DNA of 64,000 nt, taken from the NCBI RefSeq assembly GCF_025465945.1, contig NZ_JANLNW010000060.1, positions 96,160 to 160,159 on the forward strand. Reading direction: 5' to 3'. The position numbers and the translations under genes were made by a program. Origin of the DNA: Pseudomonas sp. 6D_7.1_Bac1 (GTDB lineage: Bacteria; Pseudomonadota; Gammaproteobacteria; Pseudomonadales; Pseudomonadaceae). Positions 1-7,750 of this stretch are shown piece after piece. Numbering within the stretch: position 1 is the stretch's first letter; the number at the start of each line of letters is the position of its first letter. The notes under the pieces are model-generated. The model did not search any database. It was not told the origin of the DNA and was given only the letters and a program-made list of their open reading frames with translations.

Positions 1-933
1 GGCCAAACGCGGGCCGGCTTCCACCAGCACTTCGTTGACACCACGGGCAGCGAGTTCGAGCAACAGCTTGCGCAGGTCGACCTGGCCATCGTCGCCCGGC
101 ACGATCAGGCACTCGGGGCCGTTGGCGTATTGCTCTTCCACCGCGACGCAGGTGGCGACCAGTGCCGGCCCGGCCTTGAAGAATGGCGCGTCGAGCGGCA
201 CCCGCAGGCGGCCGTCGATCAGCACGCGAAGCGGCGGACGGCTCAACACCTGCGCGGTTTGCTCGGCATCCAGACCCAACTCGTCAGCACGCACGGTCAA
301 GCGCGCGTCATCGGCCAGCACCGTGTCGGCACCGGTCAACACGACGCTGGCCTGGGCCCGCAGACGCTGCACCGCCGAGCGGGCGGCGGGGCCGGTGATC
401 CATTGGCTTTCGCCGCTGGCCATGGCAGTACGGCCGTCGAGGCTCATCGCCAACTTCACCCGCACGAACGGCAAGCCGTGTTCCATGCGCTTGAGAAAAC
501 CTTCATTGAGCTTGCGCGCCTCGCCTTCGAGCACACCACTGCAGGTCTCGATGCCGGCCTGCTCCAGACGCTGCAGACCACGACCGGCGACTTCCGGGTT
601 CGGGTCCTGCATCGCCGCAACAACTCGCGCCAGACCAGCATTCACCAGTGCATCGGCGCACGGCGGCGTGCGGCCGTGATGGCTGCATGGTTCGAGGGTC
701 ACGTAGGCGGTGGCGCCCCGGGCGTTTTCACCGGCGGCGCGCAGGGCGTGGACTTCGGCATGGGGTTCGCCGGTGCGCACGTGCCAGCCTTCGCCGACAA
801 TCTGCCCGTCACGCACAATCACGCAGCCCACCCGAGGGTTGGGATGGGTGGTGTAGTGACCTTTGCGCGCCAGTTCCAGCGCACGCGCCATGTAATGGGC
901 GTCGAGAATCGCTTGCTCTGAAGATATCGTCAT
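1..933 (-). CDS. ribD: RibD, riboflavin deaminase/reductase (3' end cut off by window)
   Basis: Bifunctional enzyme of riboflavin synthesis: the N-terminal zinc deaminase acts on diaminohydroxyphosphoribosylaminopyrimidine and the C-terminal domain reduces the product with NADPH. Translating the minus strand from the ATG at 933 gives an open frame of 311 codons to the window edge. The family is usually about 370 residues, so the C-terminus lies outside. Visible motifs are the HAE zinc/catalytic motif in GEPHAEVHAL, the second zinc motif PCNHHGRTPPC, and near the edge a reductase stretch LVEAGPRLA. The start codon overlaps the nrdR stop as ATGA, so the two genes are translationally coupled. 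Confidence 0.95.
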   Translation of the reverse strand, partial: MTISSEQAILDAHYMARALELARKGHYTTHPNPRVGCVIVRDGQIVGEGWHVRTGEPHAEVHALRAAGENARGATAYVTLEPCSHHGRTPPCADALVNAGLARVVAAMQDPNPEVAGRGLQRLEQAGIETCSGVLEGEARKLNEGFLKRMEHGLPFVRVKLAMSLDGRTAMASGESQWITGPAARSAVQRLRAQASVVLTGADTVLADDARLTVRADELGLDAEQTAQVLSRPPLRVLIDGRLRVPLDAPFFKAGPALVATCVAVEEQYANGPECLIVPGDDGQVDLRKLLLELAARGVNEVLVEAGPRLA

Positions 934-1394
934 GGTTTGACCGGCTCACGGGCCAGGCGATCGATCTCTTCACGGAACTCGTTGAGGTCCTGGAAGCGGC
1001 GATACACCGAAGCGAAACGAATGTAGGCGACTTCATCGAGCTTTTGCAGCTCGGCCATCACCAGTTCACCGACCACCAGCGATTTGACCTCGCGCTCACC
1101 GGTCGCCCGCAGCTTGTGCTTGATGTGCACCAGCGCCGCTTCCAGGCGCTCGACGCTCACCGGGCGTTTTTCCAGGGCGCGCTGCATGCCGGCGCGAAGT
1201 TTTTCTTCGTCGAACGGCTGACGGCTGCCGTCGGTTTTGATCAGGCGCGGCAACACCAGTTCGGCGGTTTCGAACGTGGTGAAACGTTCGCCGCAGGCCA
1301 GGCATTCGCGCCGGCGGCGCACCTGTTCGCCCTCGGCGACCAGACGCGAGTCGATGACCTTGGTGTCGTTGGCACCGCAGAAGGGACAGTGCAT
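930..1394 (-). CDS. nrdR: NrdR, ATP-cone repressor of ribonucleotide reductase genes
   Basis: Transcriptional regulator that senses dATP/ATP and represses ribonucleotide reductase operons. The protein is 154 residues, the normal family length. The start at 1394 gives the family N-terminus MHCPFC; a longer in-frame extension exists upstream but does not resemble the family. A four-cysteine zinc ribbon (CPFC...CLAC) occupies about residues 3-34 and is followed by an ATP-cone (about 49-139) beginning LVLPRLIKTDGSR. It is upstream of and overlaps ribD, the usual nrdR-rib arrangement in gammaproteobacteria. Confidence 0.97.
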   Translation of the reverse strand: MHCPFCGANDTKVIDSRLVAEGEQVRRRRECLACGERFTTFETAELVLPRLIKTDGSRQPFDEEKLRAGMQRALEKRPVSVERLEAALVHIKHKLRATGEREVKSLVVGELVMAELQKLDEVAYIRFASVYRRFQDLNEFREEIDRLAREPVKP

Positions 1395-1522
1395 GGTGGC
1401 AGGCAACAAAAAAAGGGAGGGCCATGGTAGCGCATCCCACTGGCAAGACAAGCCATAGGGTTTACGGTATATAGACGGGCTACACTGCATGATCCATGGA
1501 TTTCACCTTGCTGGAGCCGCAA

Positions 1523-1987
1523 ATGCCGCTACGACCGCTTGTTTTACTCAGTCTCGTCGGCCTGTTGGTCGCGTGTAGCAGTCATGCGCTGAAACCGGCG
1601 GCACCCACCCCAGGCCCTGCGCCCGAGATGGCCCAGAAGAAAGCCCAGGCCTCGGCCGACCTCGGACCGCTGCCGACGTATCAACGGGAATTGAGTGGCA
1701 CCTTGCAGGGCGTACCGGCCGGCGCCGAGGTTGAACTGGCACTGCTGGTGATCGACGAGCGCTCCCGGCCGCAGCAATTGCTCGCCAGCGCCAACCTGAT
1801 CGGTAACAACAAGATTCTGCCGTTCCACCTGCGGTTCAACCCCGATGCCTTCCCGGTCGGTGCACGCGTCGAACTGCGGGGTCGCGCCAGCCAGTCCGGG
1901 CAGTTGATCCTGCACCTGCCGGCGCAACGCATCTTTGAGCCGACCACCCAGGCCCTGGGCCAGTTGCAGTTTTTCAAAGCGCCATGA
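1523..1987 (+). CDS. YbaY-family outer-membrane lipoprotein
   Basis: Predicted lipoprotein of 154 residues. I chose the ATG at 1523 because a GGAG lies 7 bases upstream and the protein then starts with a proper lipoprotein signal: MPLRPLV, a hydrophobic stretch and a lipobox LLVAC (Cys about residue 18). The mature part starts with a Pro/Ala-rich linker, then a beta-rich domain (about residues 55-150) like the YbaY family, whose role is unknown. Its stop overlaps the start of the methyltransferase gene (ATGA), so the two form one unit. Confidence 0.85.
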   Translation: MPLRPLVLLSLVGLLVACSSHALKPAAPTPGPAPEMAQKKAQASADLGPLPTYQRELSGTLQGVPAGAEVELALLVIDERSRPQQLLASANLIGNNKILPFHLRFNPDAFPVGARVELRGRASQSGQLILHLPAQRIFEPTTQALGQLQFFKAP

Positions 1988-2640
1988 ATGCACCGCTTGA
2001 CCTGCAACACGCGTTAAGTGAACTGCTCGGCGATGCGCAGCTTGTGCCTTGCCCGCTGCCTGAGACTGCGCTGAAACTCTGGCTGATCGACGGCGACAAC
2101 ATGGACCGCGCCTTCAGCCCGGAAGAAACCCGGCGCATCCTGCACGAGCCACCGTACTGGAGTTTTTGCTGGGCCAGCGGCCTGGCGATGGCCCGCTACC
2201 TGGCAGAGTATCCGCAGTGGGTTGCCGGCAAGCTCGTGCTGGATTTCGGCGCCGGTTCCGGCGTGGCAGGGATCGCGGCGGTCAAGGCCGGGGCGCTGGA
2301 AGTGGTGGCCTGCGACCTTGATCCGCTGGCGATTGCGGCCTGCCGGGCCAATGCCGAACTCAATGATGTCGAGCTCAGCTACTCGACGGATTTTTTCGCT
2401 GAAGCCGATCGCTTTGATCTGATTCTGGTGGCCGACGTGCTGTACGACCGGGCCAACCTGCCACTGCTCGATGAGTTTTTAAGCCGTGGCCGTGAGGCGC
2501 TGGTGGCCGATTCACGAGTGCGGGATTTTCGCCATCCGTTGTATCAGCGGCTGGAGATGCTGGAGGCGATGACCCTGCCGGACTTGGCAGAGCCGGAAGA
2601 GTTTCGGCATGTGAGCCTTTATCACGCCAAACGGACATGA
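1984..2640 (+). CDS. Class I SAM-dependent methyltransferase (lysine methyltransferase-like)
   Basis: Rossmann-fold methyltransferase of 218 residues. The SAM-binding motif I is VLDFGAGSGVAGIAA (about residues 82-96), followed by the acidic motif II ACDLDPLA and the post-motif DLILVADVLYD. The last, together with the preceding PPYWSFCWASG segment, resembles the METTL20/ETFB-type protein lysine methyltransferases. The substrate cannot be read from sequence. It starts by ATGA overlap with the upstream lipoprotein gene. Confidence 0.8.
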   Translation: MNAPLDLQHALSELLGDAQLVPCPLPETALKLWLIDGDNMDRAFSPEETRRILHEPPYWSFCWASGLAMARYLAEYPQWVAGKLVLDFGAGSGVAGIAAVKAGALEVVACDLDPLAIAACRANAELNDVELSYSTDFFAEADRFDLILVADVLYDRANLPLLDEFLSRGREALVADSRVRDFRHPLYQRLEMLEAMTLPDLAEPEEFRHVSLYHAKRT

Positions 2641-2650
2641 TCGCTCCAGC

Positions 2651-2799
2651 CCGTAGCAGCTGCCGAGCCTGCGAGGCTGCGTTCGGCCGCGAAGAGGTCG
2701 TAAAATCAGGCAGCGCGTTCTTTCAGGCAAACCGCGTACGCAGGAATTGCGAGGACTTCGTCCTCGAACGCAGCCTCGCAGGCTCGGCAGCTGCTACGG
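2651..2799. repeat. 35-bp perfect inverted repeat with 79-bp spacer
   Basis: Bases 2651-2685 (CCGTAGCAGCTGCCGAGCCT...) are the exact reverse complement of 2765-2799. The pair fills most of the gap between the methyltransferase gene and cnoX. It differs from the REP sequence found elsewhere in the window. It could fold into a very stable mRNA hairpin and may act as a terminator or 3' stabiliser, or be a small non-autonomous element. Confidence 0.9.
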
Positions 2800-2886
2800 G
2801 CGTTGGAGCAGAAAGTTGTGTAGATACTTATGCCCATCGCCGCCACCCCTTATAGTTGCCCCATTCACGTTTCTTCGAGATGCCCC

Positions 2887-3759
2887 ATGAGTCAAGACAC
2901 GCCGTACATCTTCGACGCCACTACTGCCGATTTCGACCAGTCGGTGATCGAAAACTCGTTCCACAAGCCGGTTCTGGTGGATTTCTGGGCTGAATGGTGT
3001 GCGCCGTGCAAGGCGCTGATGCCGATGCTGCAAACCATCGCCGAGAGCTATCAGGGCGAATTGCTGCTGGCCAAGGTCAATTGCGACGCCGAGCCAGACA
3101 TCGTTTCGCGCTTCGGCATTCGCAGCCTGCCGACCGTGGTGCTGTTCAAGGACGGTCAACCGGTAGACGGTTTTGCCGGAGCACAGCCCGAATCCGCCGT
3201 CCGCGCGCTGTTGGAGCCGCATGTACAGATGCCACCGCCGGCCGCCGCCGACCCGTTCGAACAGGCTCAGGCGCTGTTCGACGAAGGCCGTTTCGCTGAC
3301 GCTGAAGCCCAACTGAAAGTGCTGCTGGGTGAAGACAACACCAACGCCCGCGCGCTGATCCTCTACGCCCGCTGCCTGACCGAACGTGGCGAACTGGGCG
3401 AAGCCCAAGTCGTGCTCGATGCCGTCAAAAGCGATGAACACAAAGCTGCACTGGCGGGCGCCAAGGCGCAGATCAAGTTTCTCGGTCAGGCTGCTGACTT
3501 GCCGGATGTTGCCGACCTGAAATCCCGTCTGGCGCAAAACCCGCTGGACGATGAAGCGGTCTACCAACTGGCGATCCAGCAACTGGCCCGCCAGCAGTAC
3601 GAGCCGGCGCTGGACTCCCTGCTCAAGCTGTTCATCCGCAATCGCAGTTACAGCGAAGGTTTGCCGCACAAGACTCTGCTGCAAGTGTTCGAACTGCTGG
3701 GCAACGATCACCCGCTGGTGACCGTTTACCGCCGCAAGTTGTTTGCTGCGCTTTACTAA
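2887..3759 (+). CDS. cnoX: CnoX (YbbN), thioredoxin-TPR chaperedoxin
   Basis: Cytoplasmic co-chaperone that holds unfolded proteins during oxidative stress and passes them to GroEL or DnaK. The protein is 290 residues. A thioredoxin domain (about 10-115) carries WAEWCAPCK with both active-site cysteines (C38 and C41), and a C-terminal tetratricopeptide region (about 125-290) follows. The start at 2887 gives MSQDTPYIFD; the in-frame ATG at 2830 would add residues unlike the family. In E. coli YbbN the site is SxxC and not redox active, so this copy is probably able to exchange disulfides. It ends convergent with the next gene, sharing a few bases. Confidence 0.92.
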   Translation: MSQDTPYIFDATTADFDQSVIENSFHKPVLVDFWAEWCAPCKALMPMLQTIAESYQGELLLAKVNCDAEPDIVSRFGIRSLPTVVLFKDGQPVDGFAGAQPESAVRALLEPHVQMPPPAAADPFEQAQALFDEGRFADAEAQLKVLLGEDNTNARALILYARCLTERGELGEAQVVLDAVKSDEHKAALAGAKAQIKFLGQAADLPDVADLKSRLAQNPLDDEAVYQLAIQQLARQQYEPALDSLLKLFIRNRSYSEGLPHKTLLQVFELLGNDHPLVTVYRRKLFAALY

Positions 3760-4115
3760 GCCTGCTCGATCCAGCTGTAGAGCGGCGTATCTCCGCCGCT
3801 CACTACCTTGACCTCGGCGCTATGGCGCAAACGCACCAGCAGGCGTTTGCCAGCGACGGTGTTGCCGGTCAAACCCTCCAGCCGCTCCAGCAAGTCCGGC
3901 CCTGACAGTTGCCCCGACTGGCGCAGCAGATCCTTGGCGAGCTGCCACAGCACCTCATCCTGATTGACAGGCCTGACCACCGGATCGGCCGCCGCTGCAC
4001 TGCTTTCCGATTTGCTTACCTGCAACTGCGCGCCGAGCCGCGCCCAATCCCCATCGTCCAGTTCCAGGGTCAAATCCACCGGCCAGTCACCGATGCTTCC
4101 ACGAATGCGCAACAT
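3756..4115 (-). CDS. Conserved hypothetical protein, 119 aa
   Basis: I do not recognise a named family. The protein starts MLRIRGSIGDWPVDLTLELDD, has a charged middle and an amphipathic helical second half (about 52-90, LWQLAKDLLRQ...LLERLEGL). It has no signal peptide or membrane segment, so it is probably cytoplasmic. It overlaps the cnoX stop codon tail-to-tail and is divergent from the zinc operon, with its start only about 80 bases from the Zur box. A gene in the same place occurs in P. aeruginosa as I recall it, which supports it being real. Confidence 0.7.
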   Translation of the reverse strand: MLRIRGSIGDWPVDLTLELDDGDWARLGAQLQVSKSESSAAAADPVVRPVNQDEVLWQLAKDLLRQSGQLSGPDLLERLEGLTGNTVAGKRLLVRLRHSAEVKVVSGGDTPLYSWIEQA

Positions 4116-4195
4116 TGGGGTTTCCTCAGGTTTATGACGAACATGCTCCCACGCGTCTTGCGCAACGCCAAGCGGGCAGTCAAACTCTCGCCACG

Positions 4196-4218
4196 CTTGT
4201 TATAAGATTACATAACAA
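4196..4218. promoter_or_regulatory. Zur box (zinc uptake repressor operator)
   Basis: The segment TGTTATAAGATTACAT at 4198-4213 fits the Pseudomonas Zur consensus TGTTATAANATAACAT with one mismatch. It is also part of a wider dyad, TTGTTAT at 4197-4203 and ATAACAA at 4212-4218. It lies about 35 bases before the start of a gene for a His-rich periplasmic protein, where a repressor would block transcription. The P. aeruginosa counterpart operon (PA4063-PA4066) is Zur-controlled, which supports the call. Confidence 0.8.
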
Positions 4219-4248
4219 ACTTTTCATCTTCCTCTCCGGAGACTCTCC

Positions 4249-4857
4249 ATGCGCCGTCTGCTACTCGCTTTGCCGTTTGCCCTGTTGCCGCTGGCTATCG
4301 CTCAGGCCGCTGAAGTTCATGAACACGGGAGTCTGGGCGCCCACGAACATGGCGTCGGGCGTTTGAACGCAGCGCTGGACGGTCAGACCCTGGCACTGGA
4401 ATTGGACAGCCCGGCGATGAACCTGGTGGGCTTCGAGCACGTCGCCAGCAGCGATGCAGACAAGGCCAAAGTCGCCGCCGCCCGTGCGCAGCTGGAGAAC
4501 CCGCTGGTGCTGTTCAGCCTGCCAAAAGCGGCCAACTGTGTGGTCAGCCAGCAAGAACTGAAGAGCCCGCTGTTTGGTGACAAACCGGATGCCCCGGACG
4601 CCGATGATCACGACGACGATGACGACCATGCGACCGACGGTAAAGGCGCCGCCGCCGAAGAGCATCACCACGATCACAGCGAAATCCACGCACATTACCA
4701 ATTCACCTGCGCCGCTCCTGGCGCGCTGAAGACCCTGGACTTGTCGCAGGTGTTCACGACCTTCCCCGCGACCCAGAAAATTCAGGTACAACTCATCAGC
4801 CCAAGCGGCCAGCAAGGGGTTGAAGTGACCTCGAAGGCTGCGGCGCTCAAGTTCTAA
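4249..4857 (+). CDS. DUF2796 His-rich periplasmic zinc-binding protein (ZrgA-like)
   Basis: Periplasmic protein of 202 residues with a signal peptide cleaved after about residue 20 (LAIAQA|AEVHEHG). Histidines cluster at the new N-terminus (HEHGSLGAHEHG). A highly acidic His/Asp loop lies at about 117-153 (DADDHDDDDDHATDG, EEHHHDHSEIHAH), typical of metal-chelating loops. The family includes Vibrio ZrgA, a zinc uptake protein. It is the first gene of an operon behind a Zur box, so it is expected to be made when zinc is scarce and to hand metal to or work with the ABC transporter encoded downstream. Confidence 0.9.
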   Translation: MRRLLLALPFALLPLAIAQAAEVHEHGSLGAHEHGVGRLNAALDGQTLALELDSPAMNLVGFEHVASSDADKAKVAAARAQLENPLVLFSLPKAANCVVSQQELKSPLFGDKPDAPDADDHDDDDDHATDGKGAAAEEHHHDHSEIHAHYQFTCAAPGALKTLDLSQVFTTFPATQKIQVQLISPSGQQGVEVTSKAAALKF

Positions 4858-4874
4858 ATTCACAGAAGATCCCT

Positions 4875-4964
4875 TGTGGGAGCGAGCCTGCTCGCGATAG
4901 CGGTCGAACAGCCAACATAGATGCTGAATGTTATGGCCTCATCGCGAGCAGGCTCGCTCCCACA
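4875..4964. repeat. REPIN (two REP arms, inverted)
   Basis: Arms at 4875-4899 (TGTGGGAGCGAGCCTGCTCG...) and 4940-4964 are inverted copies of the P. fluorescens REP sequence with a 40-base loop. The element lies inside the zinc operon between the DUF2796 gene and the ATPase gene. It may stabilise the upstream mRNA or partly uncouple the two genes. Confidence 0.92.
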
Positions 4965-4992
4965 GGTGATCAACACCCATGAAATCGGCGCC

Positions 4993-5703
4993 ATGACCCA
5001 AGCACTCATCGAACTGTCAGACCTGGGCTTCAGCTGGCCCGGTCATCCGCAATTGCTGGATATCCCGGCGTTTCGCCTGGAACCCGGTGAAACGCTGTTT
5101 CTCAAAGGCCCCAGCGGCAGTGGCAAGACCACCCTGCTCGGCCTGCTCGGTGGCGTGCAGAAACCCAATCGCGGAAGCATTCGCCTGCTCGGCCAGGAAC
5201 TGACCGAACTGTCGGCCGGCGCCCGCGATCGATTTCGGGTCGACCACACCGGCTACATCTTCCAGCAGTTCAACCTGCTGCCGTTTCTCTCGGTGCGCGA
5301 GAACGTCGAGCTGCCGTGTCACTTTTCCAAACTACGCGCCAGCCGAGCGATTCAGCGCCACGGCAGTGTCGATCAGGCCGCCGCGACCCTCCTCGCACAC
5401 CTGGGGCTCACGGATGAAAACATGCTGAGCCGCCGCGCCGACTCGCTGTCCATCGGCCAACAGCAACGGGTCGCCGCCGCCCGCGCGCTGATCGGTCAGC
5501 CGGAACTGGTGATCGCCGACGAACCGACCTCGGCCCTCGACTACGACGCCCGCGAGGCGTTTATCCGCTTGTTGTTCGCCGAGTGCCGCGAAGCCGGTTC
5601 CAGCCTGTTGTTCGTCAGCCACGACCAGAGCCTGGCACCGCTGTTCGATCGTCACCTGTCGCTGGCCGAACTCAATCGCGCCGCCACGCCCGCAGAGGTC
5701 TGA
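4993..5703 (+). CDS. ABC transporter ATP-binding protein (MacB/LolD type)
   Basis: ATPase subunit of 236 residues. Walker A is GPSGSGKTT (about residue 38), the signature is LSIGQQQRVAAARAL and Walker B is LVIADEPTSALD. The start at 4993 (MTQALIEL) is preferred: the longer in-frame start at 4921 would translate the right arm of the REPIN. The stop is one base before the permease start. The LolD/MacB type usually powers non-import tasks at the inner membrane, but here the operon is zinc-regulated, so it probably serves metal homeostasis with the DUF2796 protein. Confidence 0.92.
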   Translation: MTQALIELSDLGFSWPGHPQLLDIPAFRLEPGETLFLKGPSGSGKTTLLGLLGGVQKPNRGSIRLLGQELTELSAGARDRFRVDHTGYIFQQFNLLPFLSVRENVELPCHFSKLRASRAIQRHGSVDQAAATLLAHLGLTDENMLSRRADSLSIGQQQRVAAARALIGQPELVIADEPTSALDYDAREAFIRLLFAECREAGSSLLFVSHDQSLAPLFDRHLSLAELNRAATPAEV

Positions 5704-5704
5704 G

Positions 5705-6970
5705 ATGTATTTGTTTCGTCTAGCCATGGCCAGCCTGGCTAACCGTCGCTTCACCGCGATCCTCACCGCGTTCGCCATCGCCCTGTCGGTCTGCCTGCTG
5801 TTGGCCGTGGAACGGGTTCGCACCGAAGCCAAGGCCAGTTTCGCCAGCACCATCAGCGGCACCGACCTGATCGTCGGTGCGCGCTCAGGCTCGGTGAACC
5901 TGCTGCTGTACTCGGTATTTCGCATCGGCAACGCCACCAACAACATCCGCTGGGACAGCTTCGAGCACTTCGCCAACAACCCGAAAGTGAAATGGGCGAT
6001 CCCGATTTCCCTCGGTGATTCCCATCGTGGTTATCGCGTGATGGGCACCACCGACGCCTACTTCGAGCATTACCAGTACGGCCATCAGCAAAGCCTGCAA
6101 CTGGCCAGCGGCCGGGCGTTTGCCACCGACCCGTTCGAAGTGGTGCTGGGTGCCGAAGTGGCCGATGCGCTGCATTACAAACTCGGCGACAAACTGGTGC
6201 TGGCCCACGGCGTGGCAGTGATCAGCCTGGTCAAGCACGATGACAAACCGTTCACCGTGGTCGGTATTCTGAAACGCACCGGAACCCCGGTCGACCGCAC
6301 GCTGCACATCAGCCTCGGCGGCATGGAAGCGATCCACATCGACTGGCACAACGGTGTGCCGGCTCAGGGCAACGCCCGGATCAGCGCCGACCAGGCGCGC
6401 AACATGGACCTCACGCCGCAAGCCATCACCGCGTTCATGCTCGGCCTCAACAACAAGGTCGCGACCTTCGCCGTACAACGCGAGATCAATGAATTCCGTG
6501 GCGAGCCAATGCTGGCGATCCTGCCGGGTGTAGCCTTGCAGGAACTCTGGAGCTTGATGGGCACTGCCGAAAAAGCCCTGTTCGTGGTCTCGCTGTTTGT
6601 GGTGTTGACCGGGTTGATCGGCATGCTCACGGCCATTCTCACCAGCCTCAACGAACGCCGCCGCGAGATGGCGATCCTGCGTTCGGTCGGCGCCCGGCCA
6701 TGGCACATCGCGACGCTGCTGGTGCTGGAAGCCTTCGCGTTGGCGCTGTCCGGAGTCGTGGCGGGTCTGGCGCTGCTGTATGTCTGCATCGCCGCAGCCC
6801 AGGGTTACGTGCAATCGACCTACGGCTTGTACCTACCGCTGGCCTGGCCAAGCGAGTATGAATGGACGCTACTCGGTGGCATTCTGCTTGCCGCGTTGCT
6901 GATGGGCAGCGTGCCGGCCTGGCGCGCCTATCGCCAATCATTGGCCGATGGTCTGTCGATCCGTTTATGA
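5705..6970 (+). CDS. FtsX-like ABC transporter permease
   Basis: Inner-membrane subunit of 421 residues. It has the MacB/FtsX layout: one N-terminal membrane segment (about 17-37), a large periplasmic domain (about 40-290), and three C-terminal membrane segments (about 295-320, 340-370 and 385-405). The conserved cytoplasmic loop ERRREMAILRSVGARP is present. It directly follows the ATPase gene and its stop overlaps the next open frame, so the three are co-translated. Confidence 0.92.
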   Translation: MYLFRLAMASLANRRFTAILTAFAIALSVCLLLAVERVRTEAKASFASTISGTDLIVGARSGSVNLLLYSVFRIGNATNNIRWDSFEHFANNPKVKWAIPISLGDSHRGYRVMGTTDAYFEHYQYGHQQSLQLASGRAFATDPFEVVLGAEVADALHYKLGDKLVLAHGVAVISLVKHDDKPFTVVGILKRTGTPVDRTLHISLGGMEAIHIDWHNGVPAQGNARISADQARNMDLTPQAITAFMLGLNNKVATFAVQREINEFRGEPMLAILPGVALQELWSLMGTAEKALFVVSLFVVLTGLIGMLTAILTSLNERRREMAILRSVGARPWHIATLLVLEAFALALSGVVAGLALLYVCIAAAQGYVQSTYGLYLPLAWPSEYEWTLLGGILLAALLMGSVPAWRAYRQSLADGLSIRL

Positions 6971-6981
6971 GGACATTCAAA

Positions 6982-7500
6982 ATGCTCCGCGCTTTGCCTG
7001 CGCTGTTGATGCTGGTCGCCCTGCCCCTGTGGGCGGCCGCGCCGAAAGACCTGACCTGGGCGGAAATGATCCCGCCGGACGCTCCGCCAGAAGTGCCGAA
7101 CATGAAACCGCTGCACGACCTGTCGCAGATGAGCAGCACGCTGTCCGCCGAGGCCGCTCCAGCGGCCAAGCAAGACATGCCCAATGCGCCGGTAGTGAAA
7201 AGCCTCGATGGCAAGAACATCCGCCTGCCGGGGTACATCGTGCCGCTGGAAGTCAGCGAGGAAGGCCGCACCACCGACTTCTTGCTGGTGCCGTACTTTG
7301 GCGCGTGCATCCACGTGCCACCGCCGCCGTCGAACCAGATCGTCCACGTCAAAAGCGAGGTCGGGGTGAAGCTCGACGAGTTGTATCAGCCGTACTGGAT
7401 CGAAGGTGCGCTGCAGGTCAAGGCGTCGAGCAGTGAATTGGCGGATGCCGGGTATCAGATGGATGCAGACAATATCTACGTGTACGAATTGCCGGAGTGA
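6982..7500 (+). CDS. DUF3299 secreted protein of the zinc operon
   Basis: Protein of 172 residues with a signal peptide (MLRALPALLMLVALPLWAAA). A GAGGA 8 bases upstream favours the ATG at 6982 over the ATG at 6967 that overlaps the permease stop. The mature domain (about 60-170) has the family pattern LPGYIVPLE...FLLVPYFGACIHVPPPPSNQIV, including one conserved Cys in a Gly-Ala-Cys-Ile-His motif that could bind metal. Its function is unknown. As the last gene of a Zur-controlled set it may be a periplasmic or membrane-associated partner of the transporter. Confidence 0.85.
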   Translation: MLRALPALLMLVALPLWAAAPKDLTWAEMIPPDAPPEVPNMKPLHDLSQMSSTLSAEAAPAAKQDMPNAPVVKSLDGKNIRLPGYIVPLEVSEEGRTTDFLLVPYFGACIHVPPPPSNQIVHVKSEVGVKLDELYQPYWIEGALQVKASSSELADAGYQMDADNIYVYELPE

Positions 7501-7531
7501 GTCCGGTCGTCATGTGTGACTGATAGATAGC

Positions 7532-7627
7532 CATCGCGAGCAGGCTCGCTCCCACAGTGGATTTGTGTTGATACACAAATTACATGCACACCGCCGATCA
7601 AATGTGGGAGCGAGCCTGCTCGCGATG
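7532..7627. repeat. REP pair in reversed orientation
   Basis: Two REP arms at 7532-7556 and 7603-7627 are inverted to each other, but in the opposite head/tail arrangement to the pair at 4875. They follow the DUF3299 gene, where they could end or protect the zinc-operon transcript before the oprG promoter. Confidence 0.9.
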
Positions 7628-7671
7628 GGGCACTCGAAAGCTCCGCAACAATCAGGGCTATCACACTTTCA

Positions 7672-7685
7672 TTGAGCTGAGTCAA
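7672..7685. promoter_or_regulatory. Anr/Fnr-type box and oprG promoter
   Basis: TTGAGCTGAGTCAA matches the Fnr/Anr core TTGA-N6-TCAA. Its centre (7678.5) is about 41.5 bases before position 7720. A -10-like TACCAT lies at 7708-7713, which would start transcription near 7720, the standard geometry for class II activation. OprG of P. aeruginosa is known to be induced under low oxygen through Anr, which fits. Confidence 0.7.
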
Positions 7686-7750
7686 AAGCGCCATTCCTGA
7701 CGCTTCGTACCATTGGACATAGAGAATTTGAATCGTCCTTTGGAGCCCCC

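Noticed and set aside
4921..4992. Longer start for the ABC ATPase gene at 4921
   Set aside because: It would encode the REPIN right arm; the family N-terminus begins at 4993.
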